Assembly (NCBI RefSeq): GCF_014529935.1
Contig: NZ_JACVFC010000006.1
Coordinates: forward strand, 124,001 to 188,000
Source: Chitinophaga qingshengii
GTDB lineage: Bacteria; Bacteroidota; Bacteroidia; Chitinophagales; Chitinophagaceae
Length of the DNA stretch: 64,000 bases
Direction of reading: 5' to 3'
Below the pieces are notes generated by a model. It made no database searches, was not told where the DNA came from, and saw nothing but the letters and a program-made list of their open reading frames with translations. Positions 26,521 through 33,724 of the stretch are shown one piece after another. Made by a program: the position numbers and the translations under genes. Each line of letters starts with the position of its first letter. Within the stretch, counting starts at the first letter, position 1.

Positions 26521-26871
26521 TTATTGTGCATTTTTACCATCTACCACAATCGTAACGTGGTTACTTCTCTTGCGGATACGGTAACCTCTGCCTTGCGGAG
26601 CCGGGCGCATTCTTTTCAGGGTGCGGCCGCCGTCAACGAAGATAGTTTTAACGATCAGGTTGGCATCTTCTACCCGGGCACCTTCATTCTTCACTTTCCA
26701 GTTTGCGATAGCGGATACCAGCAGTTTTTCCAACGGAACGCTGGGGTGCTTTGGATGGAATTTCAAAATATTCAAAGCTTTCTCCACATCCAGACCACGG
26801 ATTAAGTCTGCGAGCAAACGCATTTTGCGGGTGGATGTCGGATTATTATTCAGCTTAGCTACTGCTTCCAT
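26521..26871 (-). CDS. rplV: 50S ribosomal protein L22
   Basis: 116 residues, STRKMRLLADLIRGLDVEKA at the N-terminus and RTLKRMRPAPQGRGYRIRKR for the tunnel-lining beta-hairpin. Between rpsS and rpsC. Confidence 0.99.
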   Translation of the reverse strand: MEAVAKLNNNPTSTRKMRLLADLIRGLDVEKALNILKFHPKHPSVPLEKLLVSAIANWKVKNEGARVEDANLIVKTIFVDGGRTLKRMRPAPQGRGYRIRKRSNHVTIVVDGKNAQ

Positions 26872-26912
26872 TGTTATTAATTTCTTTTATTATTTAATGT
26901 CTGATGTCTGGT

Positions 26913-26940
26913 GTTTGAGATGGTTTGAAGTATCTCAAAC
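26913..26940. repeat. intercistronic inverted repeat, rpsS/rplV gap
   Basis: GTTTGAGAT / ATCTCAAAC core, with further imperfect pairing of flanking GTCTG and CAGAC. Confidence 0.85.
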
Positions 26941-26960
26941 CACAAACGGCAGACTATAAT

Positions 26961-27227
26961 TTACATTTTCTTGTTAGCGTGTCCTCTGAAGTTACGTGTA
27001 GGAGCAAATTCGCCGAGTTTGTGGCCTACCATAAATTCCGTTACATAAACCGGAATGAATTTGTTGCCATTGTGAACAGCGAAAGTGTGACCAACGAAAT
27101 CAGGCGTAATAGTAGAACGGCGGCTCCAGGTTTTGATAACTGTGCGCTTGGTGCCAGCGTTCATTTTTTCAACTTTAGTTTCTAATTTCTGGTCTACGTA
27201 AGGACCTTTTCTTATGGAACGAGCCAT
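26961..27227 (-). CDS. rpsS: 30S ribosomal protein S19
   Basis: 88 residues; MARSIRKGPYVDQKLETKV start and KFIPVYVTEFMVGHKLGEFA. Head protein near the A site, between rplB and rplV. Confidence 0.99.
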   Translation of the reverse strand: MARSIRKGPYVDQKLETKVEKMNAGTKRTVIKTWSRRSTITPDFVGHTFAVHNGNKFIPVYVTEFMVGHKLGEFAPTRNFRGHANKKM

Positions 27228-27290
27228 GTCTTCTTATTTATGATTTTTCAAATTTGGGTCCCGGGTTAGCAGGACCCGAATTCCGAAATA

Positions 27291-28124
27291 TTATAATTTT
27301 TTACCGTTTTTCCTGCTGATGATCAGTTTATCAGAGCTCTTATGCGGTTTTCTGGTTTTCAGACCTTTCGCATATTTGCCTGTTCTGGATCTCGGATGGC
27401 CGCCGGAAGATTTACCTTCACCACCACCCATCGGGTGATCGACAGGGTTCATTGCCACACCGCGGTTGCGGGGACGGATACCTCTCCAACGGTTGGCACC
27501 TGCTTTACCGATAGATTGCAGGGCGTGGTCGGAGTTGGAAACAGTACCTACAGTTGCCATACAGGTGTTCAGCACTTTACGCAGTTCACCGGAAGGCATT
27601 TTCAGTACAGCGTACTTTTCTTCCTTGTTCGACAGCTGGGCATAGGCACCGGCGCTTCTTGCGATAGCACCGCCTTTACCAGGCTGCAGTTCGATATTGT
27701 GTACCACGGTACCCAGCGGCATATTTTTCAGCGGCAGGGCGTTACCTACTTCAGGAGCAGCATTTGGACCGCTAACAACGGTACCGCCTACCTGGAGGCC
27801 TTGTGGTGCGATGATATAACGTTTTTCACCGTCTGCATAGCTTAACAGGGCGATGAAAGCACTACGGTTTGGATCGTATTCGATAGATTTAACAGTAGCT
27901 GGGATATCAATTTTTTCGCGTTTGAAGTCTACTACACGGTATGCTTTCTTGTGACCGCCACCGATGTAGCGCATAGACATCCTACCCTGAGCGTTTCTAC
28001 CGCCGCTTCTTTTAGCGGGCTCGAGCAGGCTTTTTTCGGGGGTATCCGTGGTCAGCTCAGCGTAAGCGTTGCCTATTTTCCAGCGGGTACCGGCCGTCAT
28101 TGGTTTGAACTTTTTCAGTGCCAT
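27291..28124 (-). CDS. rplB: 50S ribosomal protein L2
   Basis: 277 residues; central KREKIDIPATVKSIEYDPNR and the peptidyl-transferase-adjacent RPRNRGVAMNPVDHPMGGGE loop with the conserved His. Full length. Confidence 0.99.
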   Translation of the reverse strand: MALKKFKPMTAGTRWKIGNAYAELTTDTPEKSLLEPAKRSGGRNAQGRMSMRYIGGGHKKAYRVVDFKREKIDIPATVKSIEYDPNRSAFIALLSYADGEKRYIIAPQGLQVGGTVVSGPNAAPEVGNALPLKNMPLGTVVHNIELQPGKGGAIARSAGAYAQLSNKEEKYAVLKMPSGELRKVLNTCMATVGTVSNSDHALQSIGKAGANRWRGIRPRNRGVAMNPVDHPMGGGEGKSSGGHPRSRTGKYAKGLKTRKPHKSSDKLIISRKNGKKL

Positions 28125-28213
28125 TACTTCCTAAAAAGTTAAATGTTATTGATAATTATAAATCGATGATCTGTATATACATCCACGATCCGGCTGTTCA
28201 GGCCGGAAAGGCA

Positions 28214-28513
28214 CTACATGTTAGCATACAGATCTATAGTTTCACCAGATGCGAGGGTGATGATCGCCTTTTTGAAAGACGGTTTTTTCCCTGCGATGAA
28301 GCCAGCTTTAGTAAAGCGGAATTTAGCTTTACCCGGCATTACGGCAGTATTCACGTCCTGTACAGTTACACCGTAGAACTCTTCCACTGCTTTTTTGATC
28401 TCCAGTTTGTTGGCTTTTTTGTCAACAATGAAGTAGTAGCGGTTGAATTTTTCGGTGGCTTTATTCACCTTTTCGGTTACTACCGGTTTGATTAAAACGT
28501 CTGAAAGTTTCAT
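28214..28513 (-). CDS. rplW: 50S ribosomal protein L23
   Basis: 99 residues; MKLSDVLIKPVVTEKVNKAT start, KANKLEIKKAVEEFYGV. Docking site for trigger factor and SRP at the exit tunnel. Confidence 0.98.
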   Translation of the reverse strand: MKLSDVLIKPVVTEKVNKATEKFNRYYFIVDKKANKLEIKKAVEEFYGVTVQDVNTAVMPGKAKFRFTKAGFIAGKKPSFKKAIITLASGETIDLYANM

Positions 28514-28582
28514 CTTCTTTATAGCTTATAGCTTTTAAGCTGTGAGCTTTGTAGCTTTGTTATTGAATTGGTTTACAACACC

Positions 28583-29221
28583 TTACGCTTCAGCCGGCTC
28601 TTCAGTGAAGATTTTGGCAGCGCTTTCTGTGAACACGAGGTAGTTGCTGTTCATGATATCATAGGTATTGATATCGCTCAGCATTGCTCCGTCAACAGTA
28701 GGGATGTTTCTTAAAGACAGATAAACGCTATCGTTGTATTCCGGCGTGATGAACATAGTCTTCTTACCGTCTACATTGATGTTCAGGTTCTTTAAGATAC
28801 CAACGAATTGTTTGGTTTTAGGAGCCTGCAGCGCCAGATCTTCAACGATGATGATGCTGTTTTCTTTAGCTTTTACTGACAGGGCGGAGATCTTAGCGAG
28901 ATCTTTCACTTTTCTGTTCAGTTTGATGCCCCAACCATGAGGTTTAGGTCCAAAGATGGTACCACCGCCTTTATAGAGAGGGTTACGGATGTTACCTTTA
29001 CGGGCGCCACCGGTACCTTTTTGTTTGTGCAGTTTACGGGAAGCACCTTTTACTTCAGCTCTGGTTTTCACCTTGTGGGTACCCTGACGCTGAGCGGCGA
29101 GGTACTGTTTAACAGCCAGGTAGATCACGTGGTTGTTAGGTTCAACACCAAAGATCTCCTCAGGAAGTTCGATGGATCTTCCGGTTTTCTTACCTTCTAT
29201 ATTTAAAATATCGAGTTGCAT
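28583..29221 (-). CDS. rplD: 50S ribosomal protein L4
   Basis: 212 residues; loop region KLHKQKGTGGARKGNIRNPL reaches the tunnel constriction. Starts one nt after rplC ends, so coupled translation is likely. In E. coli L4 represses the S10 operon. Confidence 0.99.
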   Translation of the reverse strand: MQLDILNIEGKKTGRSIELPEEIFGVEPNNHVIYLAVKQYLAAQRQGTHKVKTRAEVKGASRKLHKQKGTGGARKGNIRNPLYKGGGTIFGPKPHGWGIKLNRKVKDLAKISALSVKAKENSIIIVEDLALQAPKTKQFVGILKNLNINVDGKKTMFITPEYNDSVYLSLRNIPTVDGAMLSDINTYDIMNSNYLVFTESAAKIFTEEPAEA

Positions 29222-29222
29222 G

Positions 29223-29840
29223 TTACTTCTGGATTAAAACGATTGAACCATTGTGGCCGGGAACGGAACCACTTACCAGGATATAATTCTTTTCAGGGAA
29301 TATTTTCAGGATTTTCAGACCTTTCACTTTCACTCTTTCGTTACCTGTCTGGCCGGCCATACGCATGCCCTTGAAAACGCGGGAAGGATAGGAGGAACCA
29401 CCTACAGAACCAGGAGCTCTGCTTCTGTCGTGCTGACCGTGGGTAGCTTCACCCACACCGCTAAAACCGTGGCGTTTAACAACACCCTGGAAACCTTTAC
29501 CTTTGGAAGTGCCTACTACGTCAATAGATTCACCTTCAGCGAAGATTTCGCAGGTGATAGTTTCACCGAGGGCTTTCTGTACGTCCGGGTTGCGGAATTC
29601 TTTAACAAAACGTTTGGGAGAGGTGCTTGCTTTCGCGAAGTGATTGAGCTCAGCTTTTGTAGTGTGTTTTTCTTTCTTCTCACCGAAAGAAACCTGAATT
29701 GCGTTGTAACCATCTGATTCCAGGCTTTTTACCTGTGTTACAACGTTGGGACCTGCTTCGATAATGGTGCAAGCAGTTTGCTTACCATTGGACTCGAAGA
29801 TACTGGTCATACCAATCTTTTTACCAATAATACCTTTCAT
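29223..29840 (-). CDS. rplC: 50S ribosomal protein L3
   Basis: 205 residues; MKGIIGKKIGMTSIFESNGK start and the conserved GQHDRSRAPGSVGGSSYPSR loop toward the peptidyl transferase centre. A 193-nt GC-rich gap with small inverted repeats separates it from rpsJ. Confidence 0.99.
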   Translation of the reverse strand: MKGIIGKKIGMTSIFESNGKQTACTIIEAGPNVVTQVKSLESDGYNAIQVSFGEKKEKHTTKAELNHFAKASTSPKRFVKEFRNPDVQKALGETITCEIFAEGESIDVVGTSKGKGFQGVVKRHGFSGVGEATHGQHDRSRAPGSVGGSSYPSRVFKGMRMAGQTGNERVKVKGLKILKIFPEKNYILVSGSVPGHNGSIVLIQK

Positions 29841-30033
29841 TTTATATATGATTTTACCCAGCGCCTGGGGGATTTCCAGCTATCCCCAGGATGGGCGGTT
29901 AAATACATTTATTGGGCGGCCGCCCAGAAGGCGCGACCTATGTGTTATGTGTTAAAATTGTTATTGATTGAAAATCAACCAATAACCATAAATCAGTAAA
30001 AGGCGGGCCTTTTGCCCAGCCTTGCTGTTGTCC

Positions 30034-30339
30034 TTATGCTTTAATTTCAACTTCTACCCCAGAAGGTAAATCCAGCTTACTTAATGCATCTACAGTCCTG
30101 GAAGAGGAGGTATAGATGTCCAGTAAACGTTTGTGAGTACACAACTGGAACTGCTCGCGCGCTTTCTTATTTACGTGCGGAGAACGCAGTACCGTAAAAA
30201 TTTTCTTCTCTGTAGGTAAAGGTATTGGACCTGTTACCACGGCGCCCGTGTTACGCACGGTTTTAACGATCTTCTCAGCAGACTTGTCTACCAGGTTATG
30301 ATCGTAGGACTTCAGCTTGATTCTTATTCTCTGAGACAT
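30034..30339 (-). CDS. rpsJ: 30S ribosomal protein S10
   Basis: First gene of the superoperon, 101 residues from MSQRIRIKLKSYDHNLVDKS; two further codons (MH) upstream are possible. GPIPLPTEKKIFTVLRSPHV is the family signature. S10 also serves in Nus antitermination in other bacteria. A near-perfect promoter lies about 47 nt upstream. Confidence 0.98.
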   Translation of the reverse strand: MSQRIRIKLKSYDHNLVDKSAEKIVKTVRNTGAVVTGPIPLPTEKKIFTVLRSPHVNKKAREQFQLCTHKRLLDIYTSSSRTVDALSKLDLPSGVEVEIKA

Positions 30340-30385
30340 ATGCAATGAACTTCTTCGTGTTTTTTCCCTTTACAATTTGGGAGGG

Positions 30386-30417
30386 CAAAGGTAACCCGGT
30401 TTTTTTGAATTGGCAAA
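30386..30417 (-). promoter_or_regulatory. rpsJ / S10 superoperon promoter
   Basis: Minus strand TTTG (30414-30417), 20-nt spacer, TACCTTTG (30386-30393): an exact Bacteroidota -33/-7 pair. The downstream GCCCTCCCAAA is shared with the fusA and rpsL promoters. Confidence 0.85.
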
Positions 30418-30610
30418 TAAATCTCAGGAAAAAAATAAAAAGATACCCGGCAGAAGTTTGCCATGGTCACGGGAAAACAGATGGTGGGGTGCGGATATTA
30501 TGCAGTTAAGCCTCCGAAAACATTCATTTTGTGCGTCTTAAGTCTTACGCTTAGTTGACATGCTCATTTTGACAAATATAGGAAAACAAAAATCAAAACA
30601 AAAAATTTTT

Positions 30611-30650
30611 GCAGCCGGCCGGAAAAATGGGGGAACATGCAGCCGGCCGT
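30611..30650 (-). repeat. paired GCAGCCGGCCG repeats, possible terminator
   Basis: GCAGCCGGCCG occurs at 30611 and 30639. Because CGGCCGG is self-complementary the two can pair; the minus strand then runs into CTGCAAAAATTTTTTG. Possibly the 3' end of the micro-ORF A transcript. Confidence 0.45.
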
Positions 30651-30827
30651 TGGCTTTGGGGTGGGAAAACAGGGACCGCAAGAGGCCGTCAGGAGGCATC
30701 CACGCAAGCGCCTGCATTACCCTCTCTCCTATCCCCCAAACGGCAACCGCTCCATTCTGTGCCAAAGGCAACAAAATGAAGCGGTTCCTGAATTAGTTAA
30801 AGCAGATACAGTGCATCTGGTTGCCTC

Positions 30828-30914
30828 TTACAGAGGCAGACCACCACCGATACCGCCTAATAAAGATCTTACTAATCCTAAGATCAGTGTGAGCAATTGG
30901 TTCAGCAAATCCAT
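30828..30914 (-). CDS. micro-ORF A, 28-aa hydrophobic peptide of a six-member family
   Basis: Peptide begins MDLLNQLLTLILGLVRS and ends LLGGIGGGLPL. It matches micro-ORF C almost residue for residue through its N-terminus (M-D/N-LLNQLL) and the S-LLGG motif. The ATG is 23 nt downstream of the AGAGTAGGC end of conserved element A, exactly as in ORFs C and D. No processing enzyme or transporter gene is adjacent. Could be a membrane-active peptide, a type I toxin or a signal; function unknown. Confidence 0.6.
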   Translation of the reverse strand: MDLLNQLLTLILGLVRSLLGGIGGGLPL

Positions 30915-30937
30915 AGTTTTAGGTTTTCATTGTTTAT

Positions 30938-30969
30938 GCCTACTCTATTGACTGGTTTTCGGCAATCCC
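30938..30969 (-). promoter_or_regulatory. conserved upstream element, copy A
   Basis: Minus strand GGGATTGCCGAAAACC - 7 nt - AGAGTAGGC. TGCC and GGCA can pair around the loop. Could be a structured leader or a dedicated promoter. Confidence 0.7.
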
Positions 30970-31056
30970 AGGAGTAATGTTAACATCCGGTGCCGAATTT
31001 AAATGCTCTCTGCTAAATAACATGAGCTCATTTTATTCATTTTCAGCACGTTCAGT

Positions 31057-31067
31057 CATTTTGTTCA
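31057..31067. promoter_or_regulatory. distal motif CATTTTGTTCA, copy 1
   Basis: Eleven-nt motif 88 nt upstream of element A; identical copies lie upstream of elements C and D. Confidence 0.45.
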
Positions 31068-31075
31068 TTCCTTTA

Positions 31076-31228
31076 TCATAGCGACATATCGGCGTTTAAC
31101 CGATACAGATATTTGCGGATATGCTTACCAGTGACCAGTCCATCCCAGCCTTTCCCGCCTAACATGGAGAACAGATTATTGATTGAATTTTGTAAGCAAT
31201 GGATGATATCAGCAAGACTATTATCCAT
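31076..31228 (-). CDS. micro-ORF B, 50-aa peptide of the six-member family
   Basis: Longest of the set; starts MDNSLADIIHCLQNSINN, contains LFSMLGGKGWDG and a basic/aromatic C-terminal part (GKHIRKYLYRL). The S-M-LGG motif parallels S-LLGG in ORFs A and C. ATG lies 22 nt after element B. No terminator is obvious before the next regulatory region. Confidence 0.5.
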   Translation of the reverse strand: MDNSLADIIHCLQNSINNLFSMLGGKGWDGLVTGKHIRKYLYRLNADMSL

Positions 31229-31250
31229 AAGATGGAACTATACCGGTGAA

Positions 31251-31282
31251 GCCTATCCTTTGATGGGGTTTCGGTCATCCCC
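31251..31282 (-). promoter_or_regulatory. conserved upstream element, copy B (divergent)
   Basis: Minus strand GGGGATGACCGAAACCCC - AAGGATAGGC; same spacing as other copies but several substitutions. Confidence 0.6.
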
Positions 31283-31304
31283 GGCACTAATCATTACAAA
31301 TAAA

Positions 31305-31329
31305 AAACTCCGGGAACCAGTCCCGGAGC
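31305..31329 (-). terminator. terminator of micro-ORF C
   Basis: Minus strand CTCCGGGACTGGTTCCCGGAG folds into an 8-bp stem followed by T6. Confidence 0.88.
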
Positions 31330-31394
31330 TAAATGCGTTGTAAGGGAAAAAAGTGCACTACAGGATAGAACAGTTCCCTCACGGGAGAAGCCTA

Positions 31395-31463
31395 TTACAG
31401 GCCACCCAGCAGAGATTTCAGCAAGGAAACGATGGTTGCCAGCAGTTGATTCAGTAAGTTCAT
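31395..31463 (-). CDS. micro-ORF C, 22-aa amphipathic peptide of the family
   Basis: Reads MNLLNQLLATIV, then SLLKSLLGGL. Leu/Ile residues fall on one helical face with Asn, Gln, Ser and Lys opposite, similar in style to phenol-soluble modulins or type I toxins (analogy only). ATG 23 nt after element C; own terminator at 31305-31329. Stop TAA. Confidence 0.62.
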   Translation of the reverse strand: MNLLNQLLATIVSLLKSLLGGL

Positions 31464-31486
31464 AAGAATGGTATTACGACAGTTAA

Positions 31487-31517
31487 GCCTACTCTGTTTA
31501 TGGTTTTCGGCGATCCC
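31487..31517 (-). promoter_or_regulatory. conserved upstream element, copy C
   Basis: Minus strand GGGATCGCCGAAAACC - AGAGTAGGC; GCC/GGC pairing retained. Confidence 0.7.
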
Positions 31518-31581
31518 AATTGGTTTCATACAAGCAACCAACAGATTAAAAGTAAGCGCTATTCAGTTAATAACGTATATT

Positions 31582-31592
31582 CATTTTGTTCA
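31582..31592. promoter_or_regulatory. distal motif CATTTTGTTCA, copy 2
   Basis: Identical 11-mer upstream of element C (64 nt), 24 nt closer than in copies 1 and 3. Confidence 0.45.
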
Positions 31593-31739
31593 TTTTAATT
31601 AAACCACTTCCATCTTGTTCATCCCGCTGAACACGCCTGTTACGAAATCTGCTGTTGCCCATCACTGCCTGGTGAATCGTATATACAAACTCACAAAAAA
31701 AAGGAATCCTAATTACCATTAGTGAAGTTCACCCGTAAA

Positions 31740-31776
31740 AAAAAAAAGGCCATGATTAATATCACGACCTCTTTTT
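31740..31776 (-). terminator. terminator of micro-ORF D
   Basis: Minus strand AGGTCGTGAT - ATTA - ATCATGGCCT stem with two mismatches, followed by a long T run; A-rich on the other side. Confidence 0.8.
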
Positions 31777-31835
31777 TATTACAAAAATCTTTCTACAGTG
31801 ATGGAGAACATAATATTCCCCTTATCTGTAAAAGG

Positions 31836-31898
31836 TTACAGGGCGCCTGCCACTGTAGTCAGGAACTTCAGGATAGCAGCGAGAATAGTGTTTAACAT
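31836..31898 (-). CDS. micro-ORF D, 20-aa hydrophobic peptide of the family
   Basis: Reads MLNTILAAILKF then LTTVAGAL, stop TAA. Hydrophobic with one Lys; lacks LLGG but ends in a small-residue AGAL. ATG exactly 23 nt after element D. Followed by its own terminator. Confidence 0.55.
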   Translation of the reverse strand: MLNTILAAILKFLTTVAGAL

Positions 31899-31921
31899 AA
31901 AATGATAAATTAGATAATAAT

Positions 31922-31953
31922 GCTTACTCTATTATGGGTTTTCGGCAATTCCC
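31922..31953 (-). promoter_or_regulatory. conserved upstream element, copy D
   Basis: Minus strand GGGAATTGCCGAAAACCC - AGAGTAAGC; TGC/GCA pairing kept, last pair C-A. Confidence 0.7.
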
Positions 31954-32041
31954 AGGGCCAAAGTCTTTGACCGCTTCTGCAAAATAGCAGCTTCGAATTA
32001 GAAAATAGCTGTTCAGTTCATTTATTCAAAATGCTTTCATG

Positions 32042-32052
32042 CATTTTGTTCA
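32042..32052. promoter_or_regulatory. distal motif CATTTTGTTCA, copy 3
   Basis: Identical 11-mer 88 nt upstream of element D. Confidence 0.45.
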
Positions 32053-32069
32053 ACTTGTCTTCCAGATAA

Positions 32070-32093
32070 AAAGCCATGACCTAAGTCATGGCT
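32070..32093 (-). terminator. terminator overlapping the stop of micro-ORF E
   Basis: Minus strand AGCCATGAC-TTA-GGTCATGGCT (stem about 9 bp) followed by TTTTTATC; the stop codon of ORF E lies in the left arm. Confidence 0.85.
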
Positions 32094-32196
32094 CTGCGGA
32101 TAACAAACACAGCATGCTCTTTAGCCAGATGCCGTCCAGTGCAGACATCAGCAACGCAAAAATGCATTTGGAAAAGTAGGAATACACGATGACCAT
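32086..32196 (-). CDS. micro-ORF E, 36-aa hydrophobic peptide
   Basis: MVIVYSYFSKCIFALLMSAL followed by DGIWLKSMLCLLSAEP. Mostly hydrophobic with two Cys. It lies 19-20 nt after the most divergent element copy; sequence similarity to the other peptides is weak, so this call rests on position, element and terminator. Confidence 0.4.
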   Translation of the reverse strand: MVIVYSYFSKCIFALLMSALDGIWLKSMLCLLSAEP

Positions 32197-32216
32197 AGGA
32201 AAAGAGTTTAATCTCA

Positions 32217-32246
32217 GCTACGCTTTTACATGGTTTTCGGTTTCTC
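32217..32246 (-). promoter_or_regulatory. conserved upstream element, copy E (most divergent)
   Basis: Minus strand GAGAAACCGAAAACCA - AGCGTAGC; the GAAAACCA core is intact but the flanking stem is not. Confidence 0.5.
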
Positions 32247-32308
32247 ATTGATAATGCGATCTGGGGGGTGGCAAACAAGCGGGTTTTCAAGAGCAATATG
32301 AAGGGAGA

Positions 32309-32410
32309 CTAACCGCGATGGCAGTGTCTACGATCATCATCATCATCATCACGATGACGGCAACCACAAAAATACTTCAGGAGCAGCGCGATAAATTGTT
32401 CGAGAGTCAT
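32309..32410 (-). CDS. micro-ORF F, 33-aa peptide with Asp6 run and Cys/His tail
   Basis: N-terminus MTLEQFIALLLKYF is hydrophobic like the others; then CGCRHR, six Asp from a (GAT)6 run, RRHCHRG. The Cys/His/Asp tail looks metal-binding (inference). ATG 20 nt after element F. The trinucleotide run could vary in length between strains. Confidence 0.5.
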   Translation of the reverse strand: MTLEQFIALLLKYFCGCRHRDDDDDDRRHCHRG

Positions 32411-32430
32411 AACAAACGATTTACTTAAAT

Positions 32431-32461
32431 GCTTACTCTTTTTTTGGTTTTCAGCAATCCC
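32431..32461 (-). promoter_or_regulatory. conserved upstream element, copy F
   Basis: Minus strand GGGATTGCTGAAAACC - AGAGTAAGC. The stem reads TGCT/AGCA here against TGCC/GGCA in copy A, a compensatory change. Confidence 0.7.
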
Positions 32462-32565
32462 AATGATCAGCACCAGCCGATCACATTACAAATGTAAATG
32501 CTTCCTTTCTATTCAAATATGACCGGAATCACCGGCAACTTTATCAATAAGGATTCCTAATAAAA

Positions 32566-32603
32566 AAAGTCCCGGCAGTCATATTGACAACCGGGACCTT
32601 TTT
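32566..32603 (-). terminator. terminator of the beta-barrel gene
   Basis: Minus strand GGTCCCGGTTGTCA / TGACTGCCGGGACT stem (about 12 bp) followed by T7. Confidence 0.88.
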
Positions 32604-32620
32604 ATTTACTTGCCAGTAGC

Positions 32621-33238
32621 TTATTTTCCGCTTCTTTCTTCTCTATAGATCGCTTTTGCTTTAGCAGAAGGCAGATAGATCTGGAAGCCTACGCCCAGGC
32701 TGAGGCGGTTAGCCGTAGTGGAATTACCGCCACCTACTGTCAGATCGTATTTGAGTAACCCTTCCAGGCCCACATTCGGTGTAATAAAGTAGGAAATACC
32801 AGGTCCGATGCCCACGTTAAAACCATTGGTAGAAGCACCGCTGGCAGGATTTTGTCCGGCAAACCCGGCATTTGCTTCAGCAAAGAAGCGCACTCTCTTG
32901 GAGAACTCCAGTTTCCGGACATTTTTATCTTCCACAAAATAACGGGCGAAAGCACCTACCCCATAATTCGTATTCGAAGCCCTGGTGTCCGTTGTTTTAT
33001 TTTTGGTGGTATTGGCGCCAAACTCAACATAGCCGCCAATAGCCAAACCATCTTTAATAAACCAACCGATTTTAGGGGAAAGATTAAAGCTGAAAGCAGT
33101 GCTTTCTTTTTGAAAAGTCACACTCATATTGGTAAGATTGGCACCCACCATAATGTTTCCCTTCTGGATTTGTGCGTTAACAGTTGATCCCATCAATAGG
33201 CCCACAGCAAAAAGGGTTAAGAGACGAATTTTTTTCAT
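32621..33238 (-). CDS. outer-membrane beta-barrel protein
   Basis: 205 residues from MKKIRLLTLFAVGLLMGSTV with a signal peptide ending near VNAQ. The mature part alternates short amphipathic strands (KGNIMVGANLTNMSVTF, YGVGAFARYF, LSLGVGFQIYLP), typical of small 8-strand OmpX/OmpW-like barrels annotated as outer membrane beta-barrel proteins. The frame is open to 33331, but only the 33238 start gives a signal peptide. It lies directly upstream of the micro-ORF array on the same strand yet has its own terminator, so a functional link is unproven. Confidence 0.85.
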   Translation of the reverse strand: MKKIRLLTLFAVGLLMGSTVNAQIQKGNIMVGANLTNMSVTFQKESTAFSFNLSPKIGWFIKDGLAIGGYVEFGANTTKNKTTDTRASNTNYGVGAFARYFVEDKNVRKLEFSKRVRFFAEANAGFAGQNPASGASTNGFNVGIGPGISYFITPNVGLEGLLKYDLTVGGGNSTTANRLSLGVGFQIYLPSAKAKAIYREERSGK

Positions 33239-33724
33239 AGTGTGCATTTTAGTTTTAACGTTTAACATGCTGAATGAATAAATATGCCGATCGTGCAAAA
33301 CGACAAATCGTTGTTTGAGGTTTGCATCCATAGCAGATTGCTACTGAATAATGAACTGTAAAAAATATAGCGGCAGGGGGATAATGGGTAGCTTAACAAA
33401 ACTTCACAAACAATCACAGACACATGCTCGGATCAAATCTGAACTTGAAACAAAAGTACTGAAAATGAATCATATAAGTATTCCTTTTGTTAAAAAAAAG
33501 ATAATTTTCGTCGTTTTCGTATCCTCTTAAGGGTTATAACAAAAACAAAGCGCATGTTGTTGCATAAAAATCTTTTCCCACCTGTGTTTTTTTTTCCATG
33601 TTTGGGGTCGATGATTTCGGGAGGGACGATCGTTCGGAAACCTGACAGGACGGGAAGTTTACTGCAACAGGGTATCGTTATGGCCAGTACCCGGCCAACC
33701 GTTCAGTAGCAGAAATATAAAAAA
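33239..33724. other. non-coding gap between deacetylase and beta-barrel genes
   Basis: 486 nt without a credible ORF. A minus-strand TACTTTTG (33451-33458) is a possible -7 box for the barrel gene, implying a leader of about 200 nt. No repeat was seen. Confidence 0.5.

Noticed and set aside
30538..30774. 78-codon minus-strand ORF downstream of micro-ORF A
   Set aside because: No conserved element upstream, crosses the GCAGCCGGCCG repeats, and no similarity to the micro-ORF peptides.
32081..32296. 71-codon ORF overlapping micro-ORF E in another frame
   Set aside because: It crosses the conserved element and the terminator; the 36-codon frame is better placed.
30938..32461. CRISPR array
   Set aside because: Six spaced repeats are present, but spacing is irregular (about 210-440 nt), copies diverge, each precedes an ORF, and there are no cas genes.
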